DNA of 17,985 nucleotides. Origin: an uncultured Clostridia bacterium. GTDB taxonomy: Bacteria; Bacillota; Clostridia; Christensenellales; Borkfalkiaceae. Shown in pieces: positions 5,108-11,987 of this stretch. Position numbers and translations under genes: made by a program. Each line of letters opens with the position of its first letter. The first letter of the stretch is position 1. The notes below the pieces were generated by a model. The model saw only the letters and a list, made by a program, of their open reading frames with translations, made no database searches and was not told where the DNA came from. The DNA lies in contig CANRCY010000016.1 in the NCBI GenBank assembly GCA_947629225.1, positions 1-17,985 on the forward strand. The letters run 5' to 3'.

Positions 5108-7648
5108 ATGGATAAATATGTTTTGATCGACGGAAACAGTTTGCTCAACCGCGCGTTTTATGCGATGAGCGTTTTCACCACCAAAGAAGGCTTGCCGACA
5201 AACGGCATTTTCGGCTTTGTCAAACTGCTCTTTAAGATCCTCGCCGATGAAAAACCCGAGTATCTGACCGTCGCTTTCGACCTGCACGCCCCTACCTTCC
5301 GCCATAAAATGTATTCCGCATACAAGGGCACGAGAAAACCCATGCCCGAGGAACTCGTGTGCCAGGTGCCCGTGCTCAAAGAACTTTTGCACAGCATGAA
5401 CATCAATACCGTCGAGCTCGAAGGCTACGAGGCGGACGATCTGATCGGCACCCTCTCGCGCTCCTTCGGCGACGTGGACGTCTTGATCTATACGGGCGAC
5501 CGCGATTCGTACCAACTCGTGGGCGAACACGTCTCCGTCTGCTTTACGCGGCGCGGCGTGAGCGAACTCGATCTGCTCACGGCGGAAAATTTCTATGAAA
5601 AAGTCGGGCTCAGACCCGACCAGATCGTCGAAGAAAAAGGGTTGATGGGAGACACTTCCGACAATATCCCCGGTGTGCGCGGCGTTGGACCCAAGACTGC
5701 CGTCGACCTGCTCCGCAAATACGGCACCGTGGAGGGCGTTCTTGCCCATCTCGCCGAGCTCACCCCCTCTCTTCGCGCGAAGTTCGAAGGACAGGAGGAG
5801 ACCGCGCGCCTTTCCCGCACGCTTGCCCTCATCGACGTTTCCGTTCCCCTTTCGCTCGCCAAGGAAGACTGCCGCGTCCGTCTCCCCTTCCCCCCCGAGG
5901 CGCGCGAAAAGTTCGTTGCGCTCGAATTCCGTTCCCTTCTCGACAGTCCCTTCTTCGGCGGAGCTCCTTCGGCTGAGCGCGTCAAAGAGGCGGTCGTCTG
6001 CAATACGGACAAAATCCCCGCGGAATTTTCCTCTGCGGAGCGGTTTGCCGCCGACTTTGCCGCGGACGGTTTTCATCTCTGTATCGGCGGCGAGGAATAC
6101 ATCTATCCCTTCCGCGAAAGTCTTCTTGCGGCGGGGTTCTTTCCCGAGGACCTTACTCCCCTTTACTGCACCTTGTTTTCGGCGGGCAAGACGGCGCTCG
6201 TCGTCGACGCAAAGGCGCTCTTGCACCGTTTGGACGCATGCGGGATTTCGCCGCAATGCCCCGTGGAAGACGTCTCCTTGCTGCGTTATCTGAGCGATTC
6301 CAACCGCCGCGCTTCGACCGCGGAGGATTTCGTGCGCGAGTTTGCCCTTCCTGCCACCCACCGCGCCTATGCCGTTGCGCGCGCCTACGACGAGGCGGCG
6401 GAAGCGGTCCGCGGGACGGAAGAGGAGAAACTCTACCGCGACCTCGAACTCCCGCTTGCCTCCGTCCTGTTCGGAATGGAGCGAACGGGCGTGCGGGTGG
6501 ACGAGGAGATGTTCCCCCTCTTTTCGGAGAATTTTTCCGCGCGGATTTCGCAACTTTCGGAGGAAATTTTCCGTTTGGCGGACGTAGGACCTTTCAACCT
6601 CAATTCCCCCGCCCGACTTGCCGAGGTGCTGTTCGGGAAACTCGGGCTCGAGACCAAGGGGGTGAAAAAGAACGCGGGCGGGAGCTATTCGACGAACGCC
6701 GACGTGCTCGAAAAGCTCGCCGAAAAACATGAGATCGCCCGCCTCATTCTCCGTTACCGCGAATTGCAGAAATTGAAATCTACTTATATCGACGGGATAA
6801 GACCGCTCGTAAAGGACGGGATCGTCCATACGACCTATCACCAGACGATGACGACGACGGGGCGGCTTTCGAGCTCGAACCCCAACCTGCAGAACATTCC
6901 CATCCGCAGGGAGGAAGGGAGAGAGCTGAGAAAACTTTTCGTCGCGCGCGAGGGAAACATTCTGATCGACGCAGACTATTCCCAGATCGAATTGCGGCTG
7001 CTCGCGCATTTCTCGGGCTGCACGCCTCTCCGCGAGGCATACCGCACGGGAAAGGACGTCCATACGGCGACGGCGGCGCAGGTCTTCGGGGTGAACCCCG
7101 CCGAAGTCACCCCCCTCATGCGGCGGAGAGCGAAGGCGGTCAACTTCGGGATTATCTACGGCATCAGCGCGTTCGGGCTTTCGAAGGACGTCGGCTGTTC
7201 CGCTTCCGAGGCGCAGGCGTATATCGACCGCTATTTCGCGACCTACACCGACGTCAAAGAGTATATGGACGGGAACGTCCGTTTTGCAAAGGAGCACGGC
7301 TATGTCAACACGATCCTCGGCAGAAAACGGTATATTCCCGAATTGAGATCTTCCAATTACGCCACCCGTTCCTTCGGGGAGCGCGCGGCGATGAACATGC
7401 CCCTTCAGGGGAGTTCGGCAGACATCATCAAACTTGCGATGCTCGGCGTTTCGCGCCGCCTCGAAGGGGAGCATATGCGCACGAAACTCGTTTTGCAGGT
7501 GCACGACGAGCTCGTGCTCGACGCGCCCCTCGACGAAGCCGAACGCGCCGCGCAAATCCTGAAAGAGGAAATGGAGGGAGCCGTTTCGCTCTGCGTGCCA
7601 CTTACGGTGGAAATTTCTTCGGGAGAGAGCTGGTATGAAGCAAAATAA
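5108..7648 (+). CDS. polA: DNA polymerase I
   Basis: An 846-residue family A polymerase for gap filling, primer removal and repair. The 5'-3' exonuclease domain covers about residues 1-290, with LIDGNSLLNRAFYA, FDLHAPTFRH, YEADDLIG, TGDRDSYQL and GLMGDTSDNIPGVRGVGPKTA. The middle region, about 300-440, aligns in position with the 3'-5' exonuclease domain but has no DxE motif, so proofreading is probably absent, as in other Bacillota PolA. The polymerase domain follows, with GRLSSSNPNLQNIP, motif A DADYSQIELR (D623 catalytic), motif B RRRAKAVNFGIIYG and motif C QVHDELV (D800). The start is fixed by the conserved N-terminus, but no ribosome site precedes it. The end overlaps coaE by 14 bases, a pairing common in Bacillota. 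Confidence 0.98.
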   Translation: MDKYVLIDGNSLLNRAFYAMSVFTTKEGLPTNGIFGFVKLLFKILADEKPEYLTVAFDLHAPTFRHKMYSAYKGTRKPMPEELVCQVPVLKELLHSMNINTVELEGYEADDLIGTLSRSFGDVDVLIYTGDRDSYQLVGEHVSVCFTRRGVSELDLLTAENFYEKVGLRPDQIVEEKGLMGDTSDNIPGVRGVGPKTAVDLLRKYGTVEGVLAHLAELTPSLRAKFEGQEETARLSRTLALIDVSVPLSLAKEDCRVRLPFPPEAREKFVALEFRSLLDSPFFGGAPSAERVKEAVVCNTDKIPAEFSSAERFAADFAADGFHLCIGGEEYIYPFRESLLAAGFFPEDLTPLYCTLFSAGKTALVVDAKALLHRLDACGISPQCPVEDVSLLRYLSDSNRRASTAEDFVREFALPATHRAYAVARAYDEAAEAVRGTEEEKLYRDLELPLASVLFGMERTGVRVDEEMFPLFSENFSARISQLSEEIFRLADVGPFNLNSPARLAEVLFGKLGLETKGVKKNAGGSYSTNADVLEKLAEKHEIARLILRYRELQKLKSTYIDGIRPLVKDGIVHTTYHQTMTTTGRLSSSNPNLQNIPIRREEGRELRKLFVAREGNILIDADYSQIELRLLAHFSGCTPLREAYRTGKDVHTATAAQVFGVNPAEVTPLMRRRAKAVNFGIIYGISAFGLSKDVGCSASEAQAYIDRYFATYTDVKEYMDGNVRFAKEHGYVNTILGRKRYIPELRSSNYATRSFGERAAMNMPLQGSSADIIKLAMLGVSRRLEGEHMRTKLVLQVHDELVLDAPLDEAERAAQILKEEMEGAVSLCVPLTVEISSGESWYEAK

Positions 7649-8216
7649 AAAGATCGCGCTCACGGGAGGGATCGGCAGCGGGAAGTCTGCCGCGCTCGGC
7701 ATTTTGCGCGCACACGGCTACGCCGCTTTTTCCTGCGACGAAATCTACCGCGGACTGTGCGAAGAGCCCCTGTTTACGGCAGGGCTCGCCTCTCTCTTTC
7801 CGTTCGCCGTCAAAAACGGCAAACTCGACCGCACCGCCCTCGCAAACGCCGTCTTTTCGGACGAAGAGGCGCGCAAAAAATTGAACGCCTATACCCACCC
7901 CCGCATCATGGAACGGCTGTTCTCCCTCATGGAGCCCTATCCCCTTTCCTTTGCCGAAGTGCCCCTCTTGTTCGAGGAAGGCTACGGCGCGGCGTTCGAC
8001 GAAATTATTGTGCTCATGCGGGACAAGGCGGCGCGGATTGAGGCGCTCAAAGGGCGGAGCGGGCTTTCGGAACAGGAGATCGCCGCGCGCATGGAGAGCC
8101 AATTCGGTTATGACGCTATCCCCGAAGGCTGCCATATTCTGCAAAACGACGGCTCTCTTGCCGATCTGGAAGCAAAGCTCGTGGCGCTCTTGCGGGATTT
8201 CACCGAAAGCGCGTAA
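7635..8216 (+). CDS. coaE: Dephospho-CoA kinase
   Basis: A 193-residue P-loop kinase that phosphorylates the ribose 3'-OH of dephospho-CoA, the last step of coenzyme A synthesis. The Walker A motif GGIGSGKS is at residues 11-18, the acidic motif SCDEIYRGL includes D35, the family's HP motif is seen in YTHPRI, and EVPLLFEEGY lies in the substrate-binding lid region. The length is normal. The ATG lies inside the last codons of polA, with GGGAGAG just upstream, so the two are co-transcribed and probably coupled. No clear terminator is visible in the 107 bases after it. Confidence 0.95.
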   Translation: MKQNKKIALTGGIGSGKSAALGILRAHGYAAFSCDEIYRGLCEEPLFTAGLASLFPFAVKNGKLDRTALANAVFSDEEARKKLNAYTHPRIMERLFSLMEPYPLSFAEVPLLFEEGYGAAFDEIIVLMRDKAARIEALKGRSGLSEQEIAARMESQFGYDAIPEGCHILQNDGSLADLEAKLVALLRDFTESA

Positions 8217-8234
8217 AAAATACGCATAAATACG

Positions 8235-8262
8235 TTTGGAGCCGCCTCTGTGCGGGTATATA
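8235..8262 (+). promoter_or_regulatory. Possible promoter of the SPFH-protein gene
   Basis: TTTGGA at 8235-8240, a 16-base spacer, TATATA at 8257-8262. The match is only moderate, and the gene could also be read from the polA-coaE transcript. A short inverted repeat AAGGGAA/TTCCCTT (8271-8277, 8296-8302) lies in the leader. Confidence 0.4.
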
Positions 8263-8323
8263 TCCTCTGTAAGGGAAAAATAAAAAAATTACGCCTTCCC
8301 TTGCAAAGGAGAAATAACTTTTT

Positions 8324-9388
8324 ATGGCAATCGGAATTATCTTTGGGGTAATCCTGTTTGCGCTGGTTGCGGGCGGCATTGTACTGTCCGTTTTTCTTTG
8401 GAAAAAACGTAATCGGCGCTGGGTGGGACCCGTCGTCAGTGCGTCGGCTCTCCTTCTTTTCGTGCTGATCCCGTTCAGCTTCCGCACGGTCGACCCGGGC
8501 GAAGTTGCGGTAGTCAAGCACCTCGGGAAGGCGACTGCCGTGCGTACCTCGGGCACCTATTTCGATTTCTGGATCACCGAGGGATATGCGCGCTACGACG
8601 CGAAAGTACAGAATCTCGACATCGACACGAACACCTATTCCAAGGACGCGCAGACCATGGACATCGCCATGAACGTGCAGTTTGCGATCAAGCAGGACAG
8701 GGCGATCGAGATCGCCGAGCAGTACGGCTCCCTCGATTCTCTCGGAAAGCGGATTACTTCGGTCGCCGAAGCGACCAGCAAATCCACCCTCTCCTCCTAT
8801 TCGGCAATGGAGATCATCGAAAACCGCGCACAAATTTCCGTGGAAGTGGAGACGGAAGTCAAGAGCGCCATCGACGATACCTTCTTTGTCAATATCGAGA
8901 AGGTCGTGCTCACCAACATCGATTTCTCGGACGCGTTCGAACAGACCGTCGAAGACAAGATGATCGCCGAGCAGGAAAAACTCAAAGCGGAGTACGAGAA
9001 AGAGACCGCTCTCGTTAAAGCGCAACAGGAGCTCGAAGTCGCCAAACTGCAAGCGCAGGCGCGGATTGAAGAAGCGCGGGGCGACGCCGAGGCGAAGTTG
9101 CTCGCCGCCCGCGCGGAAGCGGACGCCATGAAGGCGAAATCGGTCGAAGTGGCGCGTGCGCTCGGCTTTACGATCACCGAAACGCCCGTCTTCGAGACGG
9201 ACGAAAACGGGGAAGAAGTGCAGACGGGCGTCGAGTACGACATCGACTTCTCGGGGAAAACGCAGGAGGAGATCGCGCTCATCGTCGATTATTTGAAATA
9301 CATCGAATATCTCAACGCATGGGACGGCAAGCTCCCCTCCGTCGTCCTCGGCGAAAACAGCGGCAGCGTGCTCGTGCCGCTCGGGTAA
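8324..9388 (+). CDS. SPFH/band-7 (prohibitin-like) membrane protein
   Basis: A 354-residue protein. Two hydrophobic segments lie at about residues 3-25 and 37-50, separated by the basic KKRNRRW. The SPFH domain starts at FRTVDPGEVAVVKHLGK and includes VQNLDIDTNTYSKD and VQFAIKQDRAIEIAE. A long charged coiled coil at about 205-270 is rich in Glu, Ala and Lys. The C-terminus, YLKYIEYLNAWDGKLPSVV, resembles the end of prohibitins. Such proteins form membrane microdomains that scaffold proteases, secretion or stress responses. The ribosome site AAGGAG is 12 bases from the ATG, which is long, but no other start is available. No NfeD-type partner gene is adjacent. A strong terminator follows. Confidence 0.9.
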   Translation: MAIGIIFGVILFALVAGGIVLSVFLWKKRNRRWVGPVVSASALLLFVLIPFSFRTVDPGEVAVVKHLGKATAVRTSGTYFDFWITEGYARYDAKVQNLDIDTNTYSKDAQTMDIAMNVQFAIKQDRAIEIAEQYGSLDSLGKRITSVAEATSKSTLSSYSAMEIIENRAQISVEVETEVKSAIDDTFFVNIEKVVLTNIDFSDAFEQTVEDKMIAEQEKLKAEYEKETALVKAQQELEVAKLQAQARIEEARGDAEAKLLAARAEADAMKAKSVEVARALGFTITETPVFETDENGEEVQTGVEYDIDFSGKTQEEIALIVDYLKYIEYLNAWDGKLPSVVLGENSGSVLVPLG

Positions 9389-9395
9389 GCGCGGA

Positions 9396-9438
9396 GCGCC
9401 CCTTTCCCGTTTCGGGAAAGGGGCGCGATTCTATTTTT
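9396..9438 (+). terminator. Rho-independent terminator after the SPFH gene
   Basis: Arms of 14 bases, GCGCCCCTTTCCCG and CGGGAAAGGGGCGC (9396-9409, 9413-9426), with a TTT loop, followed by GATTCTATTTTT. Confidence 0.88.
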
Positions 9439-9463
9439 GCCGCGGTTGCGCATACTCTGTTCT

Positions 9464-10003
9464 GTGAAGAAGAGCGTGCGTATCATCTTATTGTGTCTTG
9501 CGGGGGTCGCGTTGCTGTTTGCCGTGTGTGCAGTCTGGGTGCGCGTGAGCTATCGCCGACCCTACCGCGAGATCGTGGAAAAAAGCGGCTTGCCCCCTTC
9601 CCTCGTCTATGCCGTGATAAAGGCGGAGAGCGGCTTTCGCGAGAAGGCATTGAGTGCGGCGGGAGCAACGGGGCTAATGCAGCTTTTGCCCGCGACCGCG
9701 GAATTTATCTGCCGTGAGAACGGTTTGGAATTCTCGGCAGACAGGTTGACGGAGGGAGAATATAACGTACGGATCGGATGCCTTTATCTCGGGTATTTGC
9801 TCGGGCGTTTTTCTGCGGAAGAGACTGCGCTTGCGGCATACAATGCGGGCGAAGGCACGGTGCGGGAATGGCTCTCGGACGGGAGATACAGCCGCGACGG
9901 GATCCATCTTTCGTCCGTCCCCTACCCCGAGACGAAAAAGTATTTGGAAAAAATCTTGAAATTTCGCGAAAAATATCTGTTTTTTTACCATGAAAGAACT
10001 TGA
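9464..10003 (+). CDS. Membrane-anchored lytic transglycosylase (SLT domain)
   Basis: A protein of about 179 residues that cleaves the MurNAc-GlcNAc bond of peptidoglycan outside the membrane. One N-terminal membrane helix (IILLCLAGVALLFAVCAVWV) is followed by the SLT fold. The catalytic glutamate lies in VIKAESGF, followed by AAGATGLMQLLPATA, NVRIGCLYLGYLL and ALAAYNAGEGTVREWL. It resembles the small SleB/MltC-like SLT proteins of clostridia. The start is uncertain. A TTG at 9437 overlaps the T-run of the preceding terminator and is unlikely. The GTG at 9464 is used here, and the GTG at 9476 is possible. None has a strong ribosome site. CATACT at 9451-9456, seven bases before the GTG, could be a -10 box, but no -35 box matches. 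The gene ends at the tRNA promoter. Confidence 0.85.
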   Translation: MKKSVRIILLCLAGVALLFAVCAVWVRVSYRRPYREIVEKSGLPPSLVYAVIKAESGFREKALSAAGATGLMQLLPATAEFICRENGLEFSADRLTEGEYNVRIGCLYLGYLLGRFSAEETALAAYNAGEGTVREWLSDGRYSRDGIHLSSVPYPETKKYLEKILKFREKYLFFYHERT

Positions 10004-10028
10004 CTTTTGATTTCGGATGATGTATGAT
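10000..10028 (+). promoter_or_regulatory. Promoter of tRNA-Leu(AAG)
   Basis: TTGACT at 10000-10005, a 17-base spacer, TATGAT at 10023-10028. The -35 box overlaps the end of the transglycosylase gene. The mature tRNA starts at 10086. Confidence 0.75.
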
Positions 10029-10085
10029 AATAAAGCTGTTGCGATTGCGCAAGCAAGACGCTCCAAGTGAGATTTATTTTGACGA

Positions 10086-10168
10086 GCGGTCGTGGCGGAA
10101 CTGGCAGACGCGCAAGACTAAGGATCTTGTGGGAGACCATGCAGGTTCGATTCCTGTCGACCGCACCA
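10086..10168 (+). tRNA. tRNA-Leu(AAG)
   Basis: An 83-base class II tRNA. The acceptor stem is GCGGTCG/CGACCGC with discriminator A and an encoded CCA. It has the D-arm TGGCGGAACTGGCAGACGC, a fully paired anticodon stem CAAGA/TCTTG and the loop CTAAGGA, giving anticodon AAG at 10120-10122. A short variable arm (TGG-GAGA-CCA) and a T-arm with AGGTTCGATTCCT follow. The long variable arm and D-arm agree with leucine identity. A34 in a leucine tRNA is unusual in bacteria and would normally need conversion to inosine to read CUC and other codons. Confidence 0.95.
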
Positions 10169-10206
10169 CAAAAAAGGCACCCTATGGGGTGCCTTTTTTG
10201 TGGTGC
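10163..10206 (+). terminator. Extended terminator of tRNA-Leu(AAG), reaching into the tRNA 3' end
   Basis: Perfect 20-base arms (10163-10182 and 10187-10206) with loop TATG. The core GGCACCC/GGGTGCC followed by TTTTTT is the same as at the first tRNA-Leu. Beyond A6/T6, the outer stem GCACCAC/GTGGTGC includes the tRNA discriminator base and CCA. Confidence 0.88.
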
Positions 10207-10316
10207 AAGGAAGACAGGTTCCTGTCGAACGCCCGCAGTTCTGATTCTCTAAGGGCGTCACGAGGAGCGTCAGCGACGAAGTACCGCATGATGACGCGGC
10301 GCACTTTTCTAAAATT

Positions 10317-10435
10317 GTCATGTTGAGCGAAGTCGAAACATCTCTACCTTATTAAATATTGTTGAGATTTCTCCACTTCGCCTTCGGCTTTGGTCGAAAT
10401 GACATGAGGACATTCCTCGACAAGCTCGGAATGAC
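10317..10435. repeat. Composite palindromic repeat, copy 1
   Basis: An 87-base element begins GTCATGTTGAGCGAAG and ends GGTCGAAATGAC, so its ends are an imperfect inverted repeat. It is followed by a 32-base unit (10404-10435) containing CATTCCTCGACAAGCTCGG. Across 119 bases it differs from copy 2 at only two positions (10391 and 10410). Confidence 0.9.
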
Positions 10436-10478
10436 GTGAATAGGAACGTCACGAGGAGCGAAGAGCGTCATTCCGAGC
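10424..10478. repeat. Inverted repeat around a variable spacer
   Basis: GCTCGGAATGACG at 10424-10436 is perfectly complementary to CGTCATTCCGAGC at 10466-10478, 13 bases each, with a 29-base spacer containing CGTCACGAGGAGCG. It joins the repeat copy on its left to the unrelated sequence on its right. Confidence 0.7.
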
Positions 10479-10640
10479 CGTATTGGATAATACGAAGTCC
10501 GAATAGCAACTCTCCGAGGGAATCTTGCTACGTCCAAGTACGTTAAAAAACCAAACCAAAACGCAACAAGATGCCTTCGCGGATTGGCTTTTGCAGACTG
10601 CGTTTCCATTGCAAGAAAAATAAGGAGCCCCCGCCCCTAC

Positions 10641-10670
10641 CCCTCCCCCAACAAGTTGGGGGAGGGCGTT
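10641..10670 (+). terminator. Terminator-like hairpin inside the repeat region
   Basis: CCCTCCCCCAAC and GTTGGGGGAGGG (10641-10652, 10655-10666) form a 12-base perfect inverted repeat with a two-base gap, followed by CGTTTT. No gene ends here, so it may be part of the mobile repeat block. Confidence 0.45.
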
Positions 10671-10674
10671 TTAC

Positions 10675-10825
10675 GTCATGTTGAGCGAAGTCGAAACATC
10701 TCTACCTTATTAAATATTGTTGAGATTTCTCCACTTCGCCTTCGGCTTCGGTCGAAATGACATGAGGGCATTCCTCGACAAGCTCGGAATGACATGAGGA
10801 CATTCCTCGACAAGCTCGGAATGAC
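10675..10825. repeat. Composite palindromic repeat, copy 2 with duplicated 32-base unit
   Basis: The 87-base element (10675-10761) matches copy 1 at 86 of 87 positions. The 32-base unit that follows occurs twice in tandem (10762-10793 and 10794-10825), differing at one base (GGGC against GGAC). Confidence 0.9.
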
Positions 10826-10880
10826 GTGATTTTTAAGGCAAGATTTTTCCATGCGCCGCTAACGCGGCTTGGTATTTCCC

Positions 10881-11909
10881 TCAAAAACAGCGTTCTTTGC
10901 GCTCCTTCACGCAGTTTTCCACGTTGCCGCATTTATAACAGAGCTCATTTTCGCAGATGTCGCCCTTAAAAAAAGTCACAAGATTGTTCACCGTTGTCTC
11001 GGCAATGCCTGCAAGCGCCTCCTCCGTCAGAAACGCCTGATGAGACGTCACGATGACGTTCGGCATGGACAACAGCCGCGCAAGCACGTCGTCTTCGATG
11101 ATGTGCCCCGAAAAATCGCGGAAGAATACGTCCGATTCCTCCTCGTACACGTCGAGACACGCCGCGCCGATCTTGCGTTTTTTGATGCCTTCGAGGAGCG
11201 CCTCCGCGTCGATGAGCGCCCCGCGCGAAGTGTTGAGAATGATGACTCCCTTTTTGAGCTTGTCCACAGCAGAAGCGTCGATGAGGTGCTCCGTCTCCTC
11301 GGTGAGCGGGCAGTGCAGGGAGATGACGTCGCTCCGCGCAAACAGTTCGTCGAGCGAAACATACTCCACCCCCTCCGCCGACGGAAATTTGTCGTAGGCG
11401 AGCACCTTCATGCCGAATCCCTTGCAGATGTCGATGAACACCTTGCCGATCTTGCCCGTGCCGATCACCCCCACCGTTTTGCCGTGCAGGTCGAAGCCCA
11501 TGAGCCCGCTCAAAGAGAAGTTGAAATCTTTGGTTCGGATATACGCCTTGTGGATGCGCCGCACCGAAGTGAGCAAAAGCGCCATGGTGTGTTCTGCGAC
11601 GGCATAGGGAGAATAAGCGGGCACGCGGAGCACATGGATTTTCCCGAAACAATGGGCAAGGTCCACGTTGTTATAGCCCGCGCAACGCAGGGCGATCACT
11701 TTGACCCCGAGGTCGTAGAGCTTGTCGATCGCGGGCGCGTCGAGCGAGTCGTTGACAAACACACAAACGCCCTCGAAGCCGCGCGCAAGCCCAGCCGTGT
11801 CGGCAGTGAGTTTGGTTTCGTAAAATTTGAATTCGATGCCGTGTTCCTTTCCGTATTTCAAAAAAGAAGGCATGTCGTAGTCCTTTGCGTCGAAAAAAGC
11901 GATCTTCAT
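10881..11909 (-). CDS. ldhA: D-lactate dehydrogenase (D-2-hydroxyacid dehydrogenase family)
   Basis: About 342 residues. It reduces pyruvate to D-lactate with NADH, a fermentative step in the cytoplasm. Visible features are ALRCAGYNNVDL, VAEHTMALLL, the NAD-binding GVIGTGKIGKVF, the arginine in NTSRGALID, the glutamate in DVYEEE and the histidine in VTSHQAF. These are the Arg-Glu-His set of the family. The C-terminus is longer than the classical enzyme and carries four cysteines in the last 19 residues (C-x2-C-x5-C-x7-C). Two adjacent ATGs exist at 11912 and 11909. The second is better spaced from AGAGAGGT, and the protein is the same apart from one Met. It has its own promoter 40 bases upstream. 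No strong terminator is visible before the repeat region. Confidence 0.93.
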   Translation of the reverse strand: MKIAFFDAKDYDMPSFLKYGKEHGIEFKFYETKLTADTAGLARGFEGVCVFVNDSLDAPAIDKLYDLGVKVIALRCAGYNNVDLAHCFGKIHVLRVPAYSPYAVAEHTMALLLTSVRRIHKAYIRTKDFNFSLSGLMGFDLHGKTVGVIGTGKIGKVFIDICKGFGMKVLAYDKFPSAEGVEYVSLDELFARSDVISLHCPLTEETEHLIDASAVDKLKKGVIILNTSRGALIDAEALLEGIKKRKIGAACLDVYEEESDVFFRDFSGHIIEDDVLARLLSMPNVIVTSHQAFLTEEALAGIAETTVNNLVTFFKGDICENELCYKCGNVENCVKERKERCF

Positions 11910-11926
11910 CATAATACCTCTCTTCT

Positions 11927-11955
11927 ATCCTAACCGATGGAGAAAATTCTGTCAA
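11927..11955 (-). promoter_or_regulatory. Promoter of the D-lactate dehydrogenase gene
   Basis: TTGACA at 11955-11950, a 17-base spacer, TAGGAT at 11932-11927. The predicted start is near 11920, leaving a very short leader that holds the AGAGAGGT ribosome site. It lies in the 78-base gap after the nitrilase-like gene. Confidence 0.7.
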
Positions 11956-11987
11956 TAGATTGGGTAAAAAAGAGAGGTTTTATGAGT

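Larger units (their letters stand above)
10207..10880. other. Gene-free repeat-rich intergenic region
   Basis: No believable gene is present. Reading frames of up to 85 codons occur, but they run through the repeats and lack ribosome sites. The region contains two 119-base near-identical elements (10317 and 10675), a tandem 32-base unit, a 13-base inverted repeat, a direct repeat CGTCACGAGGAGCG (10256-10269, 10447-10460), a C/G-rich hairpin at 10641-10666, and a weak GCCGC-TAAC-GCGGC hairpin at 10855-10868 after ldhA. It also holds CAGGTTCCTGTCGA (10215-10228), which resembles the T-arm of the upstream tRNA with five bases missing. Confidence 0.7.

Noticed and set aside
5051..7702. An 883-codon open frame on the minus strand opposite polA
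   Set aside because: It is the mirror of the well-conserved polA gene. The codon choice of a GC-rich coding strand leaves few stops in this frame, and the protein shows no family motif or ribosome site.
8271..8302. AAGGGAA/TTCCCTT inverted repeat before the SPFH gene as a riboswitch or terminator
   Set aside because: The stem is only seven bases with an 18-base AT-rich loop, and no recognised riboswitch core is present.
10317..10825. Possible CRISPR array
   Set aside because: The repeats are long, of unequal length, palindromic and only partly tandem, with no evenly spaced unique spacers and no cas genes nearby.
10352..10932. Short minus-strand open frames inside the repeat region
   Set aside because: They read through the repeated blocks, giving the same peptide pieces twice, and have no ribosome sites.
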